Assembly: GCF_902809815.1 (NCBI RefSeq)
Contig: NZ_CADDIL010000007.1
Coordinates: forward strand, 1 to 49,694
Length of the DNA: 49,694 bases
Source of the DNA: Spiroplasma endosymbiont of Danaus chrysippus
Lineage (GTDB): Bacteria; Bacillota_I; Bacilli_A; Mycoplasmatales; VBWQ01
Reading direction: 5' to 3'
This document shows, piece by piece, positions 24,218-35,416 of this stretch (its first letter is position 1; each line of letters starts with the position of its first letter). The notes below the pieces were generated by a model. It worked only from the letters and a program-made list of their open reading frames with translations. It made no database searches and was not told the origin of the DNA. A program made the position numbers and the translations under genes.

Positions 24218-25339
24218 GTGAATTTTAATTATAAATGAAATTTTAGAGAACAAAGTGCAAAAATTGATAAATTAGTTTTAGAACATATAACAAAAAAATG
24301 AGAAAAATGAGATTGAAGAATAAAAAATACAAGAGATAAAAAGAAATATAAAATTGTTGATTATCAATATCGAACAAGAAAAATAATGTATGGATTAGTA
24401 ACTTATAAAAGAAGAATTTATGAATATTTTGATGAAAAATTACAAAAATGAGTTCGCATTTGTTTTGTTGATGAATGACTAGAATTACCTAAATATAAAA
24501 GAATTAGTGAAGATGTTGAACAAACTATTATTGAATATTTTGCTGATGGAAAAAGATATCATGATATTTGTGCTATTTGTAAAAAAGCAGGTATTAGTGT
24601 TAGTACTGTTCATAGAGTTTTTAAAAATTTAGAAGTAATTGAAGCAAATCCAGTAAAAGTAAAATTAGAAAAAAATCAACCTATTTTTGTAGCAATTGAT
24701 GATGGACATCGAAAATTTTGAAATTTTAAACGTAAAGGTATAAAACACTCTATGCGTTTAATAGTAACATATACAGATAATATTAATCATAAAGTACAAA
24801 ATAAAAGAGTAAAAGCAATTATAAGACCAACAAGAACATCAATTGGTGTTAAAAAAACTGCTGAATTTGTTAAAGAACATTGTAAAAAATTTTATGAAAA
24901 TGTTGAACAAGCAAAAATTATTATTTGTGGTGATAATGCAGGATGAATTAAAGATTTGGCAGATTATTTAGGTGCACAGTTTGTTTTAGATAAATTCCAT
25001 TTAATTAGAACATTATATCTTGGAATAATGGCTGGAAATAAAGGAAAATATTTAAAAGAATATAATCACTGTAAAAATTTAATTAATAATGGTAATTATG
25101 AACAATTAATTGATTATTTATATAACCAATTAGAAAATCATAAAAAATTAAAGAAAAAATATTTTAAAAATAATAAACAAGGTATTGAAAATCAAAGTAA
25201 GAAATGAAATATTGGTTGCTTTACTGAAACTAATATTTGGCATGTTTTAAAAGAAATGCTTGGTAATAGAACATATAATATTTTAATTTATATTAAAATG
25301 GTTATTTTTAAATGTAATAAGATAAATTTAGAAACATAG
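24218..25339 (+). CDS. ISLre2/UPF0236-family transposase
   Basis: The 373-residue protein starts at a GTG after AGGAG. Motifs typical of the family are FVAIDDGHRKFW, ICGDNAGW, the DKFHLIR segment and the C-terminal WNIGCFTE, which together may supply the DDE residues. The N-terminal half has a helix-turn-helix (GISVSTVHRVFKNL). Many UGA codons are Trp. No frameshift is present, so it may be active. A C-terminal relic of a relative is at 46538-46757. Confidence 0.85.
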
Positions 25340-25341
25340 TT

Positions 25342-25800
25342 TTAATGAATGTAGTAATTATTGATTATTTCACAATTTGCAATAAAGTCTCAAAAATTTT
25401 TATTTTTAATTTTTATTTTTAAATAAACTATTCATAAAATTAATAATATAGTTATAAATATTAAAATTGGTACTAAAATCTCACAAAAAATAATTCCAAT
25501 TTTAAATTGTAATAAAGAATAATGATAATAATTATGAACAGTATAATAGTTTCCAAAATTTTTAAGAGAAATATTATTATTACTTAAAATATAATATAAA
25601 CTATATTTACTTCATAATATAAAACCATTATATTTAAATATTTTTTTTAAAATTTTATGTAAAGAAATATCTTTCGAGATTACTACTTCTTTTCCATGAA
25701 ATAAACCTATTAATCACAATCCTATAATTAAAGTTAAAATAGTTAAAATAAATAATGATACAGTTATTAACTGTAATTTTTTAAGTGTTTTAATTTTCAT
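25342..25800 (-). CDS. Membrane protein with two helices, unknown
   Basis: The 152-residue protein has one hydrophobic helix near residues 12-32 (VSLFILTILTLIIGLWLIG) and one near 107-130. A tyrosine-rich loop (SKYSLYYILSNNN...YHYS) lies between. The start at 25800 follows AAGGAG. It converges with the transposase gene, two bases apart. Its design (helix, loop, helix, basic end) resembles the two small membrane proteins at 26178-26943, but similarity is weak. Unknown function. Confidence 0.55.
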
Positions 25801-26177
25801 TTTTAAATTCTCCTTAACATTATTCCATAAGTTTAGCACTTACTAAATTTAATTATAAGTATTTTAGTTGCAATATTTTTAAAAAAATTATATTATTTAA
25901 ATACAATTTCAATACAATTTATACAATTTCATAAAAATCCAAATTATTTCTTGTCTAAATTTATAATAACACTACAACGATTTAATTTATTCCGGATTTT
26001 TGACAATCTCCCAAAAATTTAAAACTGTCTATCCAAAAGTGGTCCAGTATTTAGGGCTAACTACCCCACCGTAAAAAAACAATTATTTTTTTAGAATTAA
26101 ACATCATAATACACCCTTTTTAATGAAATAATGATTATTAAATTTTACTATAAATAAATTTATGAAGTAACTATATA
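25801..26177. other. Gene-free stretch with IS3 end relic and A/T-rich leader
   Basis: The interval lacks a reading frame. It holds the promoter side of the 152-residue membrane protein gene, the IS3 end relic at 26013-26060, and at about 26071-26092 an imperfect run (AAAAAAACAATTATTTTTTT) that could fold into a weak terminator hairpin. Confidence 0.5.
26013..26060 (+). mobile_element. IS3-type element, left-end relic (inverted)
   Basis: This 48-base segment is the reverse complement of the left end of the complete IS copies, including AGTGGTCCAGTATTTAGGGC. The rest of the element is gone. The outer flank reads CGGTGGGGTAGTTAGCCC in reverse, again with a G-rich GTAG-type tract next to the end. 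It marks an old insertion or a deletion breakpoint. Confidence 0.85.
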
Positions 26178-26543
26178 TTAAATTCTTGACTTTCATCATC
26201 CTCTAACTAATAAACTAACTCCAAGAACAAAACATATTGGTACAATAATAATTAAAAAAATAATTGCAAAATAAACTTGTTCAAAAGGATGAGAAACATA
26301 AGTATTTTTACCCGCTTCTATATCTAGTTGATCTCAATTATAAAACAAATTAATAATACCATAGTGTTTTAAACTTCAAAAACCGTTACCAAGAAAATTA
26401 TTATAATGATCATTAAAAATAGCTGTTCCAAATAATATTAAACTAATTATTAGAAAAAACAAAGTTAAAATGAATAAGAATAATCCTAGTTTTTGCTTTC
26501 AATCCCAAGATGTAACTTTTTTATATTCTACATTTTTATTCAT
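26178..26543 (-). CDS. Two-helix membrane protein, paralogue of its upstream neighbour
   Basis: The 121-residue protein has a helix near residues 21-46 and a second near 88-112. Between them is a loop with GNGFWSLKHYG. Both ends are basic and rich in tryptophan encoded by UGA. The same layout, and the motif GNGF followed by W and a short loop, is in the 126-residue protein just upstream. No family is recognised. The pair may form a complex in the membrane. Confidence 0.6.
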
Positions 26544-26562
26544 ATTTAACACTTACTAAACA

Positions 26563-26943
26563 CTAAGAATATAATCAACGTTTAAAATAACCAAATATTA
26601 AAGATAAAACACTAACACCAAGAAAGATAGCAGTTAAAATTACTGTAAATACAATTCCGACAACTACTTGCGCAAGAGGATAAGTTAAAAGCTTATCACT
26701 AGTAGCATCTGTTCACATTTGATCATAGCCAGCTTTGCTTAAAAAACTATCAAGTCCTCATATAGAAATAGCATGAAAGCCATTTCCAGCATATTGTGAA
26801 CTTCCTCCACTTGGGGCTTTAAAATTGGCTGTTGCAATTAAAATTAGTCCTAATGCTAAACAAAGCAAACTAATTACCAGTGAGGCAAAGCCAATTTTTA
26901 TTCCTCAATTTTGTTTCTTAAAAAGATTTATAAGATTTTTCAT
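26563..26943 (-). CDS. Two-helix membrane protein, paralogue of its downstream neighbour
   Basis: The 126-residue protein starts MKNLINLFKKQNWG after AAGGAG. It has a helix at about 17-41, a loop with GNGFHAISIWGLDSF, a second helix at about 90-116, and ends KRWLYS. The next gene starts 19 bases on and looks like a diverged copy. The two lie in the same direction as the ribosomal operon but after its terminator. Unknown function. Confidence 0.6.
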
Positions 26944-27074
26944 TAAGGTTTCTCCTTTACTACCTAATTATTTTATTGTTTTACCAAAATAACGTATTAA
27001 TTGGTATTATCACAATAAATAAATTATAGCGTAAAATTTTTTTAAATAATAAAAAAATTATGAATAAAAACATA

Positions 27075-27108
27075 AAAAAATCATTAGTACTTTTACTAAT
27101 GATTTTTT
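27075..27108. terminator. Terminator after rplA
   Basis: A stem with core ATCATTAGTA and TACTAATGAT around the loop CTTT, extended by A and T runs on both sides. It lies 12 bases after the rplA stop and should end the rpmG-secE-nusG-rplK-rplA transcripts. Confidence 0.85.
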
Positions 27109-27119
27109 CTATTATTATA

Positions 27120-27800
27120 TTATTCTTCAATTAATACTTTAATACCAGGGCCCATTGATGTAGTAATACTTATATTTTTAATATAAGCGCCCTTAACTGC
27201 TGCAGGCTTAACTTTTCTTAAAGTGTTAAGAATTGCTAAATAATTATCTTTTAACCCTTCTTGTGCAAATGATACTTTACCAAGAATAACATGAATATTA
27301 CCTTGTTTATCAACACGATATTCAACTTTACCTTTACGAATATCAGCTATTGCTTTTTGAACATCCATTGTTACTGTTCCTAGTTTTGCTGTAGGCATTA
27401 ATCCTTTTGGTCCTAATACTCTACCAATTTTTCCTAATTCACCCATCATTTCGGGTGTTGCAATAATAACATCAAAATCAAATCAACCTTTTTGAATTTT
27501 TTCAATCATTTCCTTACCACCAACAAAATCAGCTTGACTTTCCATTGCCCCTTTTTGTTTAGTAGTAGTTATTACTAAAACACGTTGTGTTTTTCCAGTT
27601 CCTGCTGGTAAAACAATAGAACCACGTAACATTTGATCAGCATGTCTTGGATCAACATTTAAACGAAATGCTGCTTCAACTGTTGCATCAAATTTTAATG
27701 ATGAAGTTTGTTTAGCTAATTCTAAAGCACGATCAATTGGATAAACTTTAGTGTTATTAACTAATTTTGCAACTGCAAGATATCTTTTACTTCTATTCAT
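27120..27800 (-). CDS. rplA: 50S ribosomal protein L1
   Basis: The 226-residue protein begins [14 protein letters not shown] and includes [16 protein letters not shown] and [15 protein letters not shown], the usual L1 motifs. It binds 23S rRNA at the L1 stalk and commonly represses its own operon. It starts one base after the rplK stop. One UGA (Trp) lies mid-gene. No frameshift is seen. Confidence 0.97.
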
Positions 27801-27801
27801 A

Positions 27802-28248
27802 TTAAACACCTTGCTTTCCATCTTCAACAGTAATGCCCATATTCTTGGCTGTTCCTGCAACAATTTTAATTGCATCTTCTAAAGAATAAGCATTTAAATC
27901 AGGTAATTTAATTTGAGCAATTTCTGTAATTTGAGCAATAGTAAGTGTTCCTACTTTTGTTAATTTAGCATTTGATGAACCTTTTGCAAGTTTCAATGCT
28001 CTTTTTAAAAGAAATGTTGTTGGTGCAGTTTTTATTTTAAAGTCGAAAGTTTTATCTTTATATGCTGTAATAAAAACTGGAATTGGAACCGGATTAACAT
28101 CATCTTTTTGATCTTTGGTTTTATCGTTAAATTCTCTACAAAAACGTGGCATATCAATACCAAATGATGCTAAACTAGCACCTGGTTTGGCACTACCAGC
28201 TGGTAATTGAATAATACCTTCACGATTAATATTTTTTTTATCTGCCAT
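27802..28248 (-). CDS. rplK: 50S ribosomal protein L11
   Basis: The 148-residue protein carries IQLPAGSAKPGASLASFGID and PDLNAYSLEDAIKIVAGTAK, typical of L11. I chose the start at 28248 (MADKKNINREG) because GAGGAG lies ten bases upstream. L11 binds the GTPase-centre rRNA. The unusual point is a longer, lysine- and aspartate-rich loop (NDKTKDQKDD) where many L11 proteins have NAKT. Confidence 0.95.
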   Translation of the reverse strand: MADKKNINREGIIQLPAGSAKPGASLASFGIDMPRFCREFNDKTKDQKDDVNPVPIPVFITAYKDKTFDFKIKTAPTTFLLKRALKLAKGSSNAKLTKVGTLTIAQITEIAQIKLPDLNAYSLEDAIKIVAGTAKNMGITVEDGKQGV

Positions 28249-28264
28249 GAGCAACTCCTCCTAA

Positions 28265-28315
28265 ATGGATTCTCACTGTGGTCCAAACGAATAAATCTTC
28301 CACAAGTTTAAACAT
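28265..28315 (-). promoter_or_regulatory. Candidate L1-binding leader before rplK
   Basis: Upstream of rplK the transcript has TTGTGGAAGA, about 20 bases, then GGACCACAG. The TGTGG and CCACA arms can pair around a loop. L1 or L11 leaders in other bacteria have a similar GTGG...CCAC stem. The structure and its use in autoregulation are inferred from position and pairing only. Confidence 0.4.
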
Positions 28316-28324
28316 AATTAAAGT

Positions 28325-28356
28325 CTATTTATATTTATATATATATATATAAATAG
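28325..28356. repeat. A/T inverted repeat between nusG and rplK
   Basis: CTATTTATAT on one side and ATATAAATAG on the other frame a TA-repeat core. It could form a long A/T hairpin in the nusG-rplK spacer and act as a weak terminator or be a melted promoter element. No G/C is in the stem apart from the outer pair. Confidence 0.4.
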
Positions 28357-28438
28357 TACTTTACAAATAATAACATCATTATAATTAGTAGTCAAATATA
28401 TTTTAATTTTATTTTACATAAAAATTAAATAGTTTAAA

Positions 28439-29071
28439 CTAAACTTTAATTTTTTTACAACTATCATATTCTACTTTAATTTCAGTTTGACGACCAAACA
28501 TATCAACAGAAACTGTTGCAACACCCTTATCTTCATCTAATTTAATAACTTGTCCTTCTCGACCTTGTAAAGCACCAGAAGTAATATGAACAAAATCATT
28601 CAACTCAAAATCACGAATAATTTTTTTTGTCTCTTTAACTTTAGGTTGTGATGAATTTTTAGAATTACGATATAACATTTCATTAACTTCTTTAGTAGAA
28701 AGTGGAGTTGGTGGTACACCCTTACCACTAGAACCAATAAATCCATTAATACCTGTTGTATTACGAATATCATATCAAGTATCTTCGGTTAAAATCATAT
28801 GAACAAAAATATAACCCGGAAAAATATTTTTTTCAGTTATTTTTTTATCTTTATCTGGTATTGCTTCTTTAACAACCCTAACTTGAAAAATATTATCTTT
28901 TAAATTTAATTTTTTTTCAATTTTATTTTTCAAATCAGCAGCAACTTTATCTTCATGACCTTTGTTACAATTAACAATATATCATTGTGCTTGCTCAATT
29001 CGATGTTTATGTGTTTCTTCTAATGATGTAGTTTTCACTAAAGGGGTTTCTTTTTTTATTCTTTCGCTCAT
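28439..29071 (-). CDS. nusG: Transcription termination/antitermination factor NusG
   Basis: The 210-residue protein has the NGN domain (WYIVNCNKGHEDKVAADL, FPGYIFVHM, NTTGINGFIGSSGKGVPP) and a C-terminal KOW domain (FVHITSGALQGREGQVI). The extra charged N-terminal stretch (about 25 residues) is common in mollicutes. NusG couples RNA polymerase to Rho or ribosomes. The gene is 19 bases downstream of secE. Confidence 0.96.
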
Positions 29072-29090
29072 TTTTTGGCATCTCCATTTT

Positions 29091-29522
29091 TTACATTATT
29101 TTTAATAAAGGTAATACAAATAGTAATAACTGCTCAATTCCATAAAAGAATAGTGCTAAGACAGCAATAAATAATACTGTTGTAATAAATTTATTATTTA
29201 ATTGTTTTCTTGGTGTTCAACGAGTTCTTCTAATTTCTCTTGATAAGTATAAGAAAAAATATTTATGATAAGTTCTCGCTTCTTTTTTATAATAAAAACG
29301 TTCTTCAGGCGTACGATTTTTACGTTCTTTTTCTCAAATTTCGCTAATATTAACCTTTTTATTTTTATCGGCTGTTCGTGGATCAAAACTTGGTTTTCCT
29401 TCAGAAGTTCTTTTTGTTCTTAAAGGTTTAATTTTACGTAAAATATTAAATTTACTTTTTAAAAGAGCCAATTTTTCAGGATTAATTTTTGGTTTTTCTT
29501 TTGATTTGTCTTCTGCACTCAT
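29091..29522 (-). CDS. secE: Preprotein translocase subunit SecE, with long N-terminal extension
   Basis: The 143-residue protein has a basic, charged N-terminal region of about 100 residues. The SecE core follows (YLSREIRRTRWTPRKQL), then a single membrane helix (FITTVLFIAVLALFFYG). Many bacterial SecE proteins of this type have only 60-70 residues, so the extension is marked. Position between rpmG and nusG confirms it. It forms the SecYEG channel. Two UGA codons are Trp. Confidence 0.93.
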
Positions 29523-29533
29523 GAAAATTTCTC

Positions 29534-29683
29534 CTAACGTGATTCCTTATGTAAAGTATGTTTTTGACAATGTTCACAATATTTTTTTAGTTCCATACGC
29601 TCTTTATATTTAATCTTATTTTTGTATGTATGATAATTACGATTTAAACATACAGTACAAATTAAAATTATTTTTTCGTTCAT
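29534..29683 (-). CDS. rpmG: 50S ribosomal protein L33
   Basis: The 49-residue protein has two cysteine pairs, CTVC and CEHC, the zinc-binding form of L33, and a basic centre. It is the first gene of the rpmG-secE-nusG cluster. The start at 29683 is preceded by a GGTGAA-like site. The zinc form suggests normal zinc supply. Confidence 0.93.
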   Translation of the reverse strand: MNEKIILICTVCLNRNYHTYKNKIKYKERMELKKYCEHCQKHTLHKESR

Positions 29684-29849
29684 TAAATTCACCTAGAAAA
29701 TTTAACCATTTTTAATTATATTATTATTTAAAATAAGTGTCAATTTTAAAATATTTTTATTTTAAAAACAAAGTTAAATTTTTAATCTTTCTTTAAAATT
29801 CATCATTTCTAAAATAATTGTACAAGAAAAAATAATTTTTATTAACTTA

Positions 29850-30947
29850 TTAACTATTAATACTTCCTAAAAGTGGTTGTCTTTCATTGGGTTCTATGAT
29901 AACTTCTGGCATATCATTATTTGAATTTGTAACAAATTCCGGTTCAAACTCATAATCAGGAATTTTTAACTTTATTCTTTCTCGTTGACTACTATCTTCA
30001 ATCTCCGCTACTAATTCCACCTTTTTATTTTCGGGAGTATAATTATCTATTCATTCTTTAAACTTTGTCAATGTTGGTCTTCAATCTTTTATTTTTCCGG
30101 GTTTAACAAAACTAGGAATTGTTTTATCTGAATGTCTCATTTCAAACTTATCTCAATTATTTTTTTCTAAATACTCATATATTTCCTTTAAATCTTTATT
30201 ACTTAAAATACCTTTATATAAAGAAAAACTTTTCGTAATGTGTTCTTTTCTTTCATTAATAATTTTTATAATAATTTCCTCTTTACTATTTGAAGTATTA
30301 GATTTACTCATTGTAGAAAAATATGTGTGACTAACATCCATCATTGCTGAAATTGACATTAAATTTCCTCCCACAATATTACCATTTGTAAAGTTAATGC
30401 CTGCAGTTGCAAAAGTAGTAAGTGATTTTAAGTATTCAATAGTTTTTGTTACTTTTTGAATTTTATATAAATCAAAACCTGATATTCCACTAAGCACTTT
30501 AACTAATCCATTTGTACCAGTAAATAATTTATTTAATGCAATAGAAATCATTTCTGGAGTTAATTCATTACTTACAGCATCTTCTGTTAATTGTTCAGCA
30601 ATTTCAGAATAAAGTCTTTCATCATTTGGTGGTAAAGTAGGAAAAGTAGGTAAATTTGGTTCGGTAGTTGTACTACCACCAGTTTCATTTAAATTATATG
30701 CTTGTCAAATAACTCAACCACCAAATGCAGCATATAACATATCAGCTACTCCACTTTTAATTAATTGGTAACGTTTTTCAATATTACTATCCCTAGTAAC
30801 AGACTTAAGTCCTGCTATTGTTAGTAGAACTCCTGTTGTCGTATTACTTCAATTTTGTGCACTTAATGCTCCTGCTCTAATTGGACCATGAAGATTATTC
30901 AACGCTCATTGTACTTCTGTTCATGTTTCTTCTTTATTTATTTTCAT
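29850..30947 (-). CDS. Unknown 365-residue protein, possible host-directed factor
   Basis: The gene has a GAAAGGAAT site and start at 30947. No signal peptide is visible. The N-terminal third has a hydrophobic stretch (ADMLYAAFGGWVIWQAYN), then a Thr/Pro hinge (TEPNLPTFPTLPPND). The middle has another moderately hydrophobic region around residues 170-200. The C-terminal third is charged and ends with IIEPNERQPLLGSINS, where ERQPLL fits the acidic-dileucine sorting signal [DE]xxxL[LI] of eukaryotic membrane proteins. Its neighbour is a secreted RIP-like protein. I recognise no family; the host role is only a guess. Confidence 0.55.
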
Positions 30948-31019
30948 TTTATTTATTCCTTTCATAGTTAAAGTAGTTTTAAATTAAATTTTTAATTTTA
31001 TTGATAAAATAATACATAA

Positions 31020-32351
31020 TTATTCATTAATAATGTTACTAATTGTTCATCTACTAATATTTATTGAGAAAGATGGCCCAATATCAAAAGCACGAGATAT
31101 AGAACTACTTCTAAGTTGTTGATATATAGTGTTTTCATCATGTCACATAAATATATAAATAACTAATCCTTGTGATTTATGACCTGCAGGTGGCTGATTT
31201 ACTACTCGTCAAACTGGTAATTGATTATCTTTGTCTTGAATTTTTTTGGTATTAAAATTTAGTTCATTACTTTTAATTGTTGTTGTATTATTCATAACAC
31301 TATAAGTTATACTGTCTGTCGAATTAGAAAAAATTGTTGGATATAAAAATATAAAATTATTTCATGAATAAGCATAATCACTTCATTTTAAAAGCGTAGT
31401 TATTTCTGAATTATAATCTATTAGTTTTCCTCCATCTTTTGGAAAACTATGACTTAATGTTAAATTATTATTAGTATCCAAATTTTTGCTATCATATTGT
31501 AAATATCCAACACTAATAATATTACCATTACTGTCAACTAAATATCTAATACTTATTTTTTTACTATTATTTTCAATTGAAAAATTATTAATAACAGATT
31601 CTAAATTTGGACTATCAATCATATTATTGAAAATATTTTCAGAAATTTTTTCTGCAATGCTTTCATTATTTTTTAAACTACTTTTAGTAATAAATTGTTT
31701 AACAAAGTCAAGACAAATTCCCCTACTATTTTTTGAATGAGACTGAGCAATATAATATAATCCCAATGTTTCACTTAAATTATCATAGTTCTTAATTACA
31801 TCAACAATACCTTTTCTTCCAGTTAATGATATATGAGTATTAGCACCACCAAATTGAATAAAAGTAAAATTACTTTTAGACTTTTTATTTGAAATATAAG
31901 CTGTTGTTGATATTTTGCTCAAGTTTTGTTTTTGAAAAATTTGCAAATCATTAGTACTTGTTAATTGTTCTTCTTTATAATTAATAGCAGCAATTTCTTT
32001 ATTAAACTCATTAATAACATCTTTATTTATCTTTTCAGGGTTATAAGTTAATTTAAAATTATCAATATAAATTTCTTTTACATAAGGTTCTAAATTTGGA
32101 TTATCAATAATGCTTTTAATATCAAAAAGATGATATATTCCGTCTTTATCTTGACTATTTAAAATAGTACTATTACTTAAATTACCATACGTAGTATTAG
32201 TAACGACTTCATTAATTTCAGTTTTATTTTTATTTTCTTGTTTTAATTTATTAATACTTGTTAAATTATTAGTAATACTAGTGTTAGCAACAATATTAGT
32301 GGTTGCTAATGTTAAACTAAGTCCCAACCATAAATGTTTATTTTTTAACAT
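31020..32351 (-). CDS. Secreted protein with degenerate RIP-like domain
   Basis: The 443-residue protein has a Sec signal (LGLSLTLATTNIVANTS), no lipobox. Residues about 95-270 line up in order with ribosome-inactivating proteins such as ricin A: TTAYISN, then QFGG, LYYIAQS, DFVKQFITKSS, and SVINNFSIENNSKKIS. RIP genes are known in several spiroplasmas. But at the ricin positions Tyr123, Glu177, Arg180 and Trp211 this protein has other residues, so depurination activity is doubtful. A second, unrecognised domain follows to the end. The start at 32351 has GAGGTG upstream. The match is by eye. Confidence 0.45.
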
Positions 32352-32372
32352 TCTATTTTGCACCTCAGAATT

Positions 32373-33617
32373 TTATTTTTTAGTAAATCTATTATAAATT
32401 TCATTTAATTTTTTTTCATAAATATTATGGAGTTTTGGTTGATAATATTTCGTATCTTTTAACTTTGTTGGTAAATACTGTTGTTGTACATAATCATTAG
32501 CATAATCATGTGGAAATTTATATAATTTACCTTTACCTACTGATTTTTTTAATGTTTTAGATCAATTATGCTTCAAATAATCAGGAATTGGATATATTTT
32601 TCCTTGTAAAACATCACTATATGCTTTTTGTACTGCCAAATTAGCACTATTTGATTTCTCACTAAGTGCCATTTCAATAACTACTAAACCAAGTGGAATT
32701 ATACCTTCGGGCATACCAATTTGACGAAAAGTATCAATAGCAGTTTTTACCCTAATTGCTAAAGCAGGATTAGCAAGCCCAATATATTCGTAAACAATAA
32801 TCAACATTCTTCTTAATAAAGCTTCATAATCACCAGTTGCTAATAACCTTGCTAAATAATGCAAAGCAGCATTAACATCACTGCCTCTAATTGATTTTTG
32901 TAATGCTGACTTTAAATCATGATGTTCATTTCCCTCTTTAGCATTTCAATTACTTGCTTTAGGCATAATAGCATTAATAATATCAATAGTTATGATTTCA
33001 TTAGGATATAATTTTATTAATATTTCTAAAATATTAATTGCTATTCGTAAATCACCGGTTGCTAAATTACAGATTTTTTCTAAAATTTCATCACTAATAT
33101 TAAAATTAAAAAATGAATTATTAGTAATTATTTTTTTTAAGCCTAATAACATTTCTTCATTACTAATTGGCTTTAATTCTAATAATAGACATCTACTTCG
33201 TAAAGCTGGATTAATTACAAAATAAGGATTTTCAGTAGTACAAGCCATTAAAATAAAATTGCCATGTTCTAAATATTGTAATAATAAATCTTGACGATCA
33301 CGATTCATGCGTTGTATTTCTTCAATTATAATTATATAAGGTTTAGTATTTTGTGCTATTTTAATTAATTTTTCTAAATTTTCTTTTTTATCAATGGTAG
33401 CATTAAATACTCCAAATTCACATTTTAAATCATTAGCTAGTGCTTGAGCAATAGTGGTTTTGCCTGTTCCTGGATTACCATAAAATATTAATGATGTTAA
33501 AAACTTCTGATTTAATATTCGATTAATAATTCCATTTTTATCATTTATCAAATGACTTTGACCAATTATATCATTAACAGTAGTTGGTCTTAATATTGTT
33601 GCTAGTGGCTTATCCAT
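32373..33617 (-). CDS. rarA: Replication-associated recombination protein A (RarA/MgsA), AAA+ ATPase
   Basis: The 414-residue protein has Walker A GNPGTGKT, sensor motif ACTTENP, arginine-finger region PALRSRC, and the C-terminal RarA domain (GSDVNAALHYLARLLATGDYEALLRRM). The Walker B region reads IIIIEEIQRMN; most relatives have IDEIHRFNK, so the first acidic residue is Glu rather than Asp. I chose the ATG at 33617 (MDKPLAT), since AAAGGTG is 8 bases upstream. RarA acts at stalled replication forks. Confidence 0.92.
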
Positions 33618-33639
33618 ACTCATCACCTTTGTTTTTAAT

Positions 33640-35382
33640 TTAACGTCGTGAAGTTATTTTAACAATAGAACTAAAATTAATAAAGGTTAAATTATTATTT
33701 TTAATATTAACATCCAAGGATTGAAGCATTTTATATTCTTTATCATCATCATATTTAATAATGAGACCAATGTTTTTTAAGTGCTGATATTTATCATTTT
33801 GTTCAGAAACACTAACAAGTTCAATATTATTTATCTTTTTTATGATATCAAAATTAATTGTTTTTTGAAAATGAATTTGATAGTTATCGCCATCAATATT
33901 AATTCCTATATTCATTTCTAAATTAATGTCATTAGTAGGAGAAAAATTATTCATATCATTAATAGCTTCTTGAAATAATAGTGAAATAAGTGAAATAGAA
34001 TTATCTTTAAAAGTAATTGGATATATTACACCACTAGGAAGAACATTTGGATATAAATCAATAGAATTTAAATCTTTAACATTAAAATTGTTATTTTTAA
34101 AGGTTTTTTCATTTGGTTCTTTATTTTGACATTGAATATTTATTGAAAACTCGATAGTATCTTGCAATTGATTTTTACCAACAATTGTTACTATTATAGA
34201 TTTTGGTTTTTGATAATTTCCAGTAATCGCATTACTAGTAATAATATAATCTTGATCATTAAAATCTTGATGTCATTTTTGCTTACCAAACTCATTTATT
34301 TTTTTACTAACAAGGAAAGCAATATGATTATCAATATCCACTTTGCTAACATTAGTATTATCTTCAATAGTTATTAATTGATTAATAACACTTTCATCAT
34401 TTTCCAATACTGTTTTAATAACAGATAATGATTTTTTTGTTCAACTACCTTGAACATTAAAATTAATATTTAATTGATCTTTAATAATTTCACTACTATT
34501 TTTAGCACAAATAACAACTGTTATTTTCTTTTTTATCATATAATTATCAAAATTTTTTATTGAATCATAATTAATAACAAAATCACTTTTTGTTACTTTA
34601 TCTGATAATGATTTTTCTTTATTAATTTCTTCTAAAAATTTCTCTTCAATAATTTTATTGACTTGAGATTCTATTTCATTTTTAGTTCCTTTTGTAGCAT
34701 CTGACATTACTATTGTTTGTGATGGAATTGTAATTCTATTGTCTAAATCAAAAATATTAAATTTTTCTGGAATAACATCATTTTCAACACTAAAATTAAA
34801 ATTTAAGTCACAAGGAAGCAAACCATAATTACTACCAAATTGATTAACACTCATTTCAATTTTAAATTGTTTTATTTTTTCTTTATAAGATGTTATTTTT
34901 ATTGAAAAATTATTTTTAAGTGCATTTTCATCATTAATTTTAATATTAATAGTTGGATTTACTGGTAAATGTACAAAAAAATTATTAGGAATATCTATTT
35001 TATTTGTTTGTAACACATTATCAATCTTTTTTAATAAATCACTAAGATAAAAAATTTTTAGTTTTTTATCAGTAGATATTAAACTAATATTATTTATTTT
35101 ATCCTTGTAATCTATCAAATTATATTTTTTATTTGTTGGACAATTATTCTTATAATAATCTTCTCAATTTTTATCTTGATTAGGATTTCAGTTGTTGGAA
35201 TTATTAGTATTTATGCCACTATTTCATTGATTATTTGCAATTATTAAAATCATAGTAGTAATAATTAAAACAACAACAAATAACAAAGAAAAAATTTTAA
35301 ACCAATGTTTTTTTTCTTGCTTAACATTAGGTTTTTGCTTATAATTTGATTTTTCATTTTGATTAATACCAATTTTATACAT
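33640..35382 (-). CDS. Membrane-anchored surface protein, unknown
   Basis: The 580-residue protein has a basic cytoplasmic N-terminus, one membrane helix at about residues 30-50 (FSLLFVVVLIITTMILII) and a large external part. The exterior is Asn/Lys/Ile-rich with repeated beta-type segments of about 120 residues (each with IxIPxxxxV-like starts), which may be repeats. The start at 35382 has a strong GGAGGAAATA site. It precedes rarA by 22 bases. It probably lies on the cell surface; the target is unknown. Confidence 0.65.
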
Positions 35383-35416
35383 TATTTCCTCCACCAAAAA
35401 TCGATAATAAAACATA

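Noticed and set aside
31486-31740. Plus-strand open frame inside the RIP-like gene
   Set aside because: Composition and lack of start signals mark it as a shadow of the minus-strand gene.
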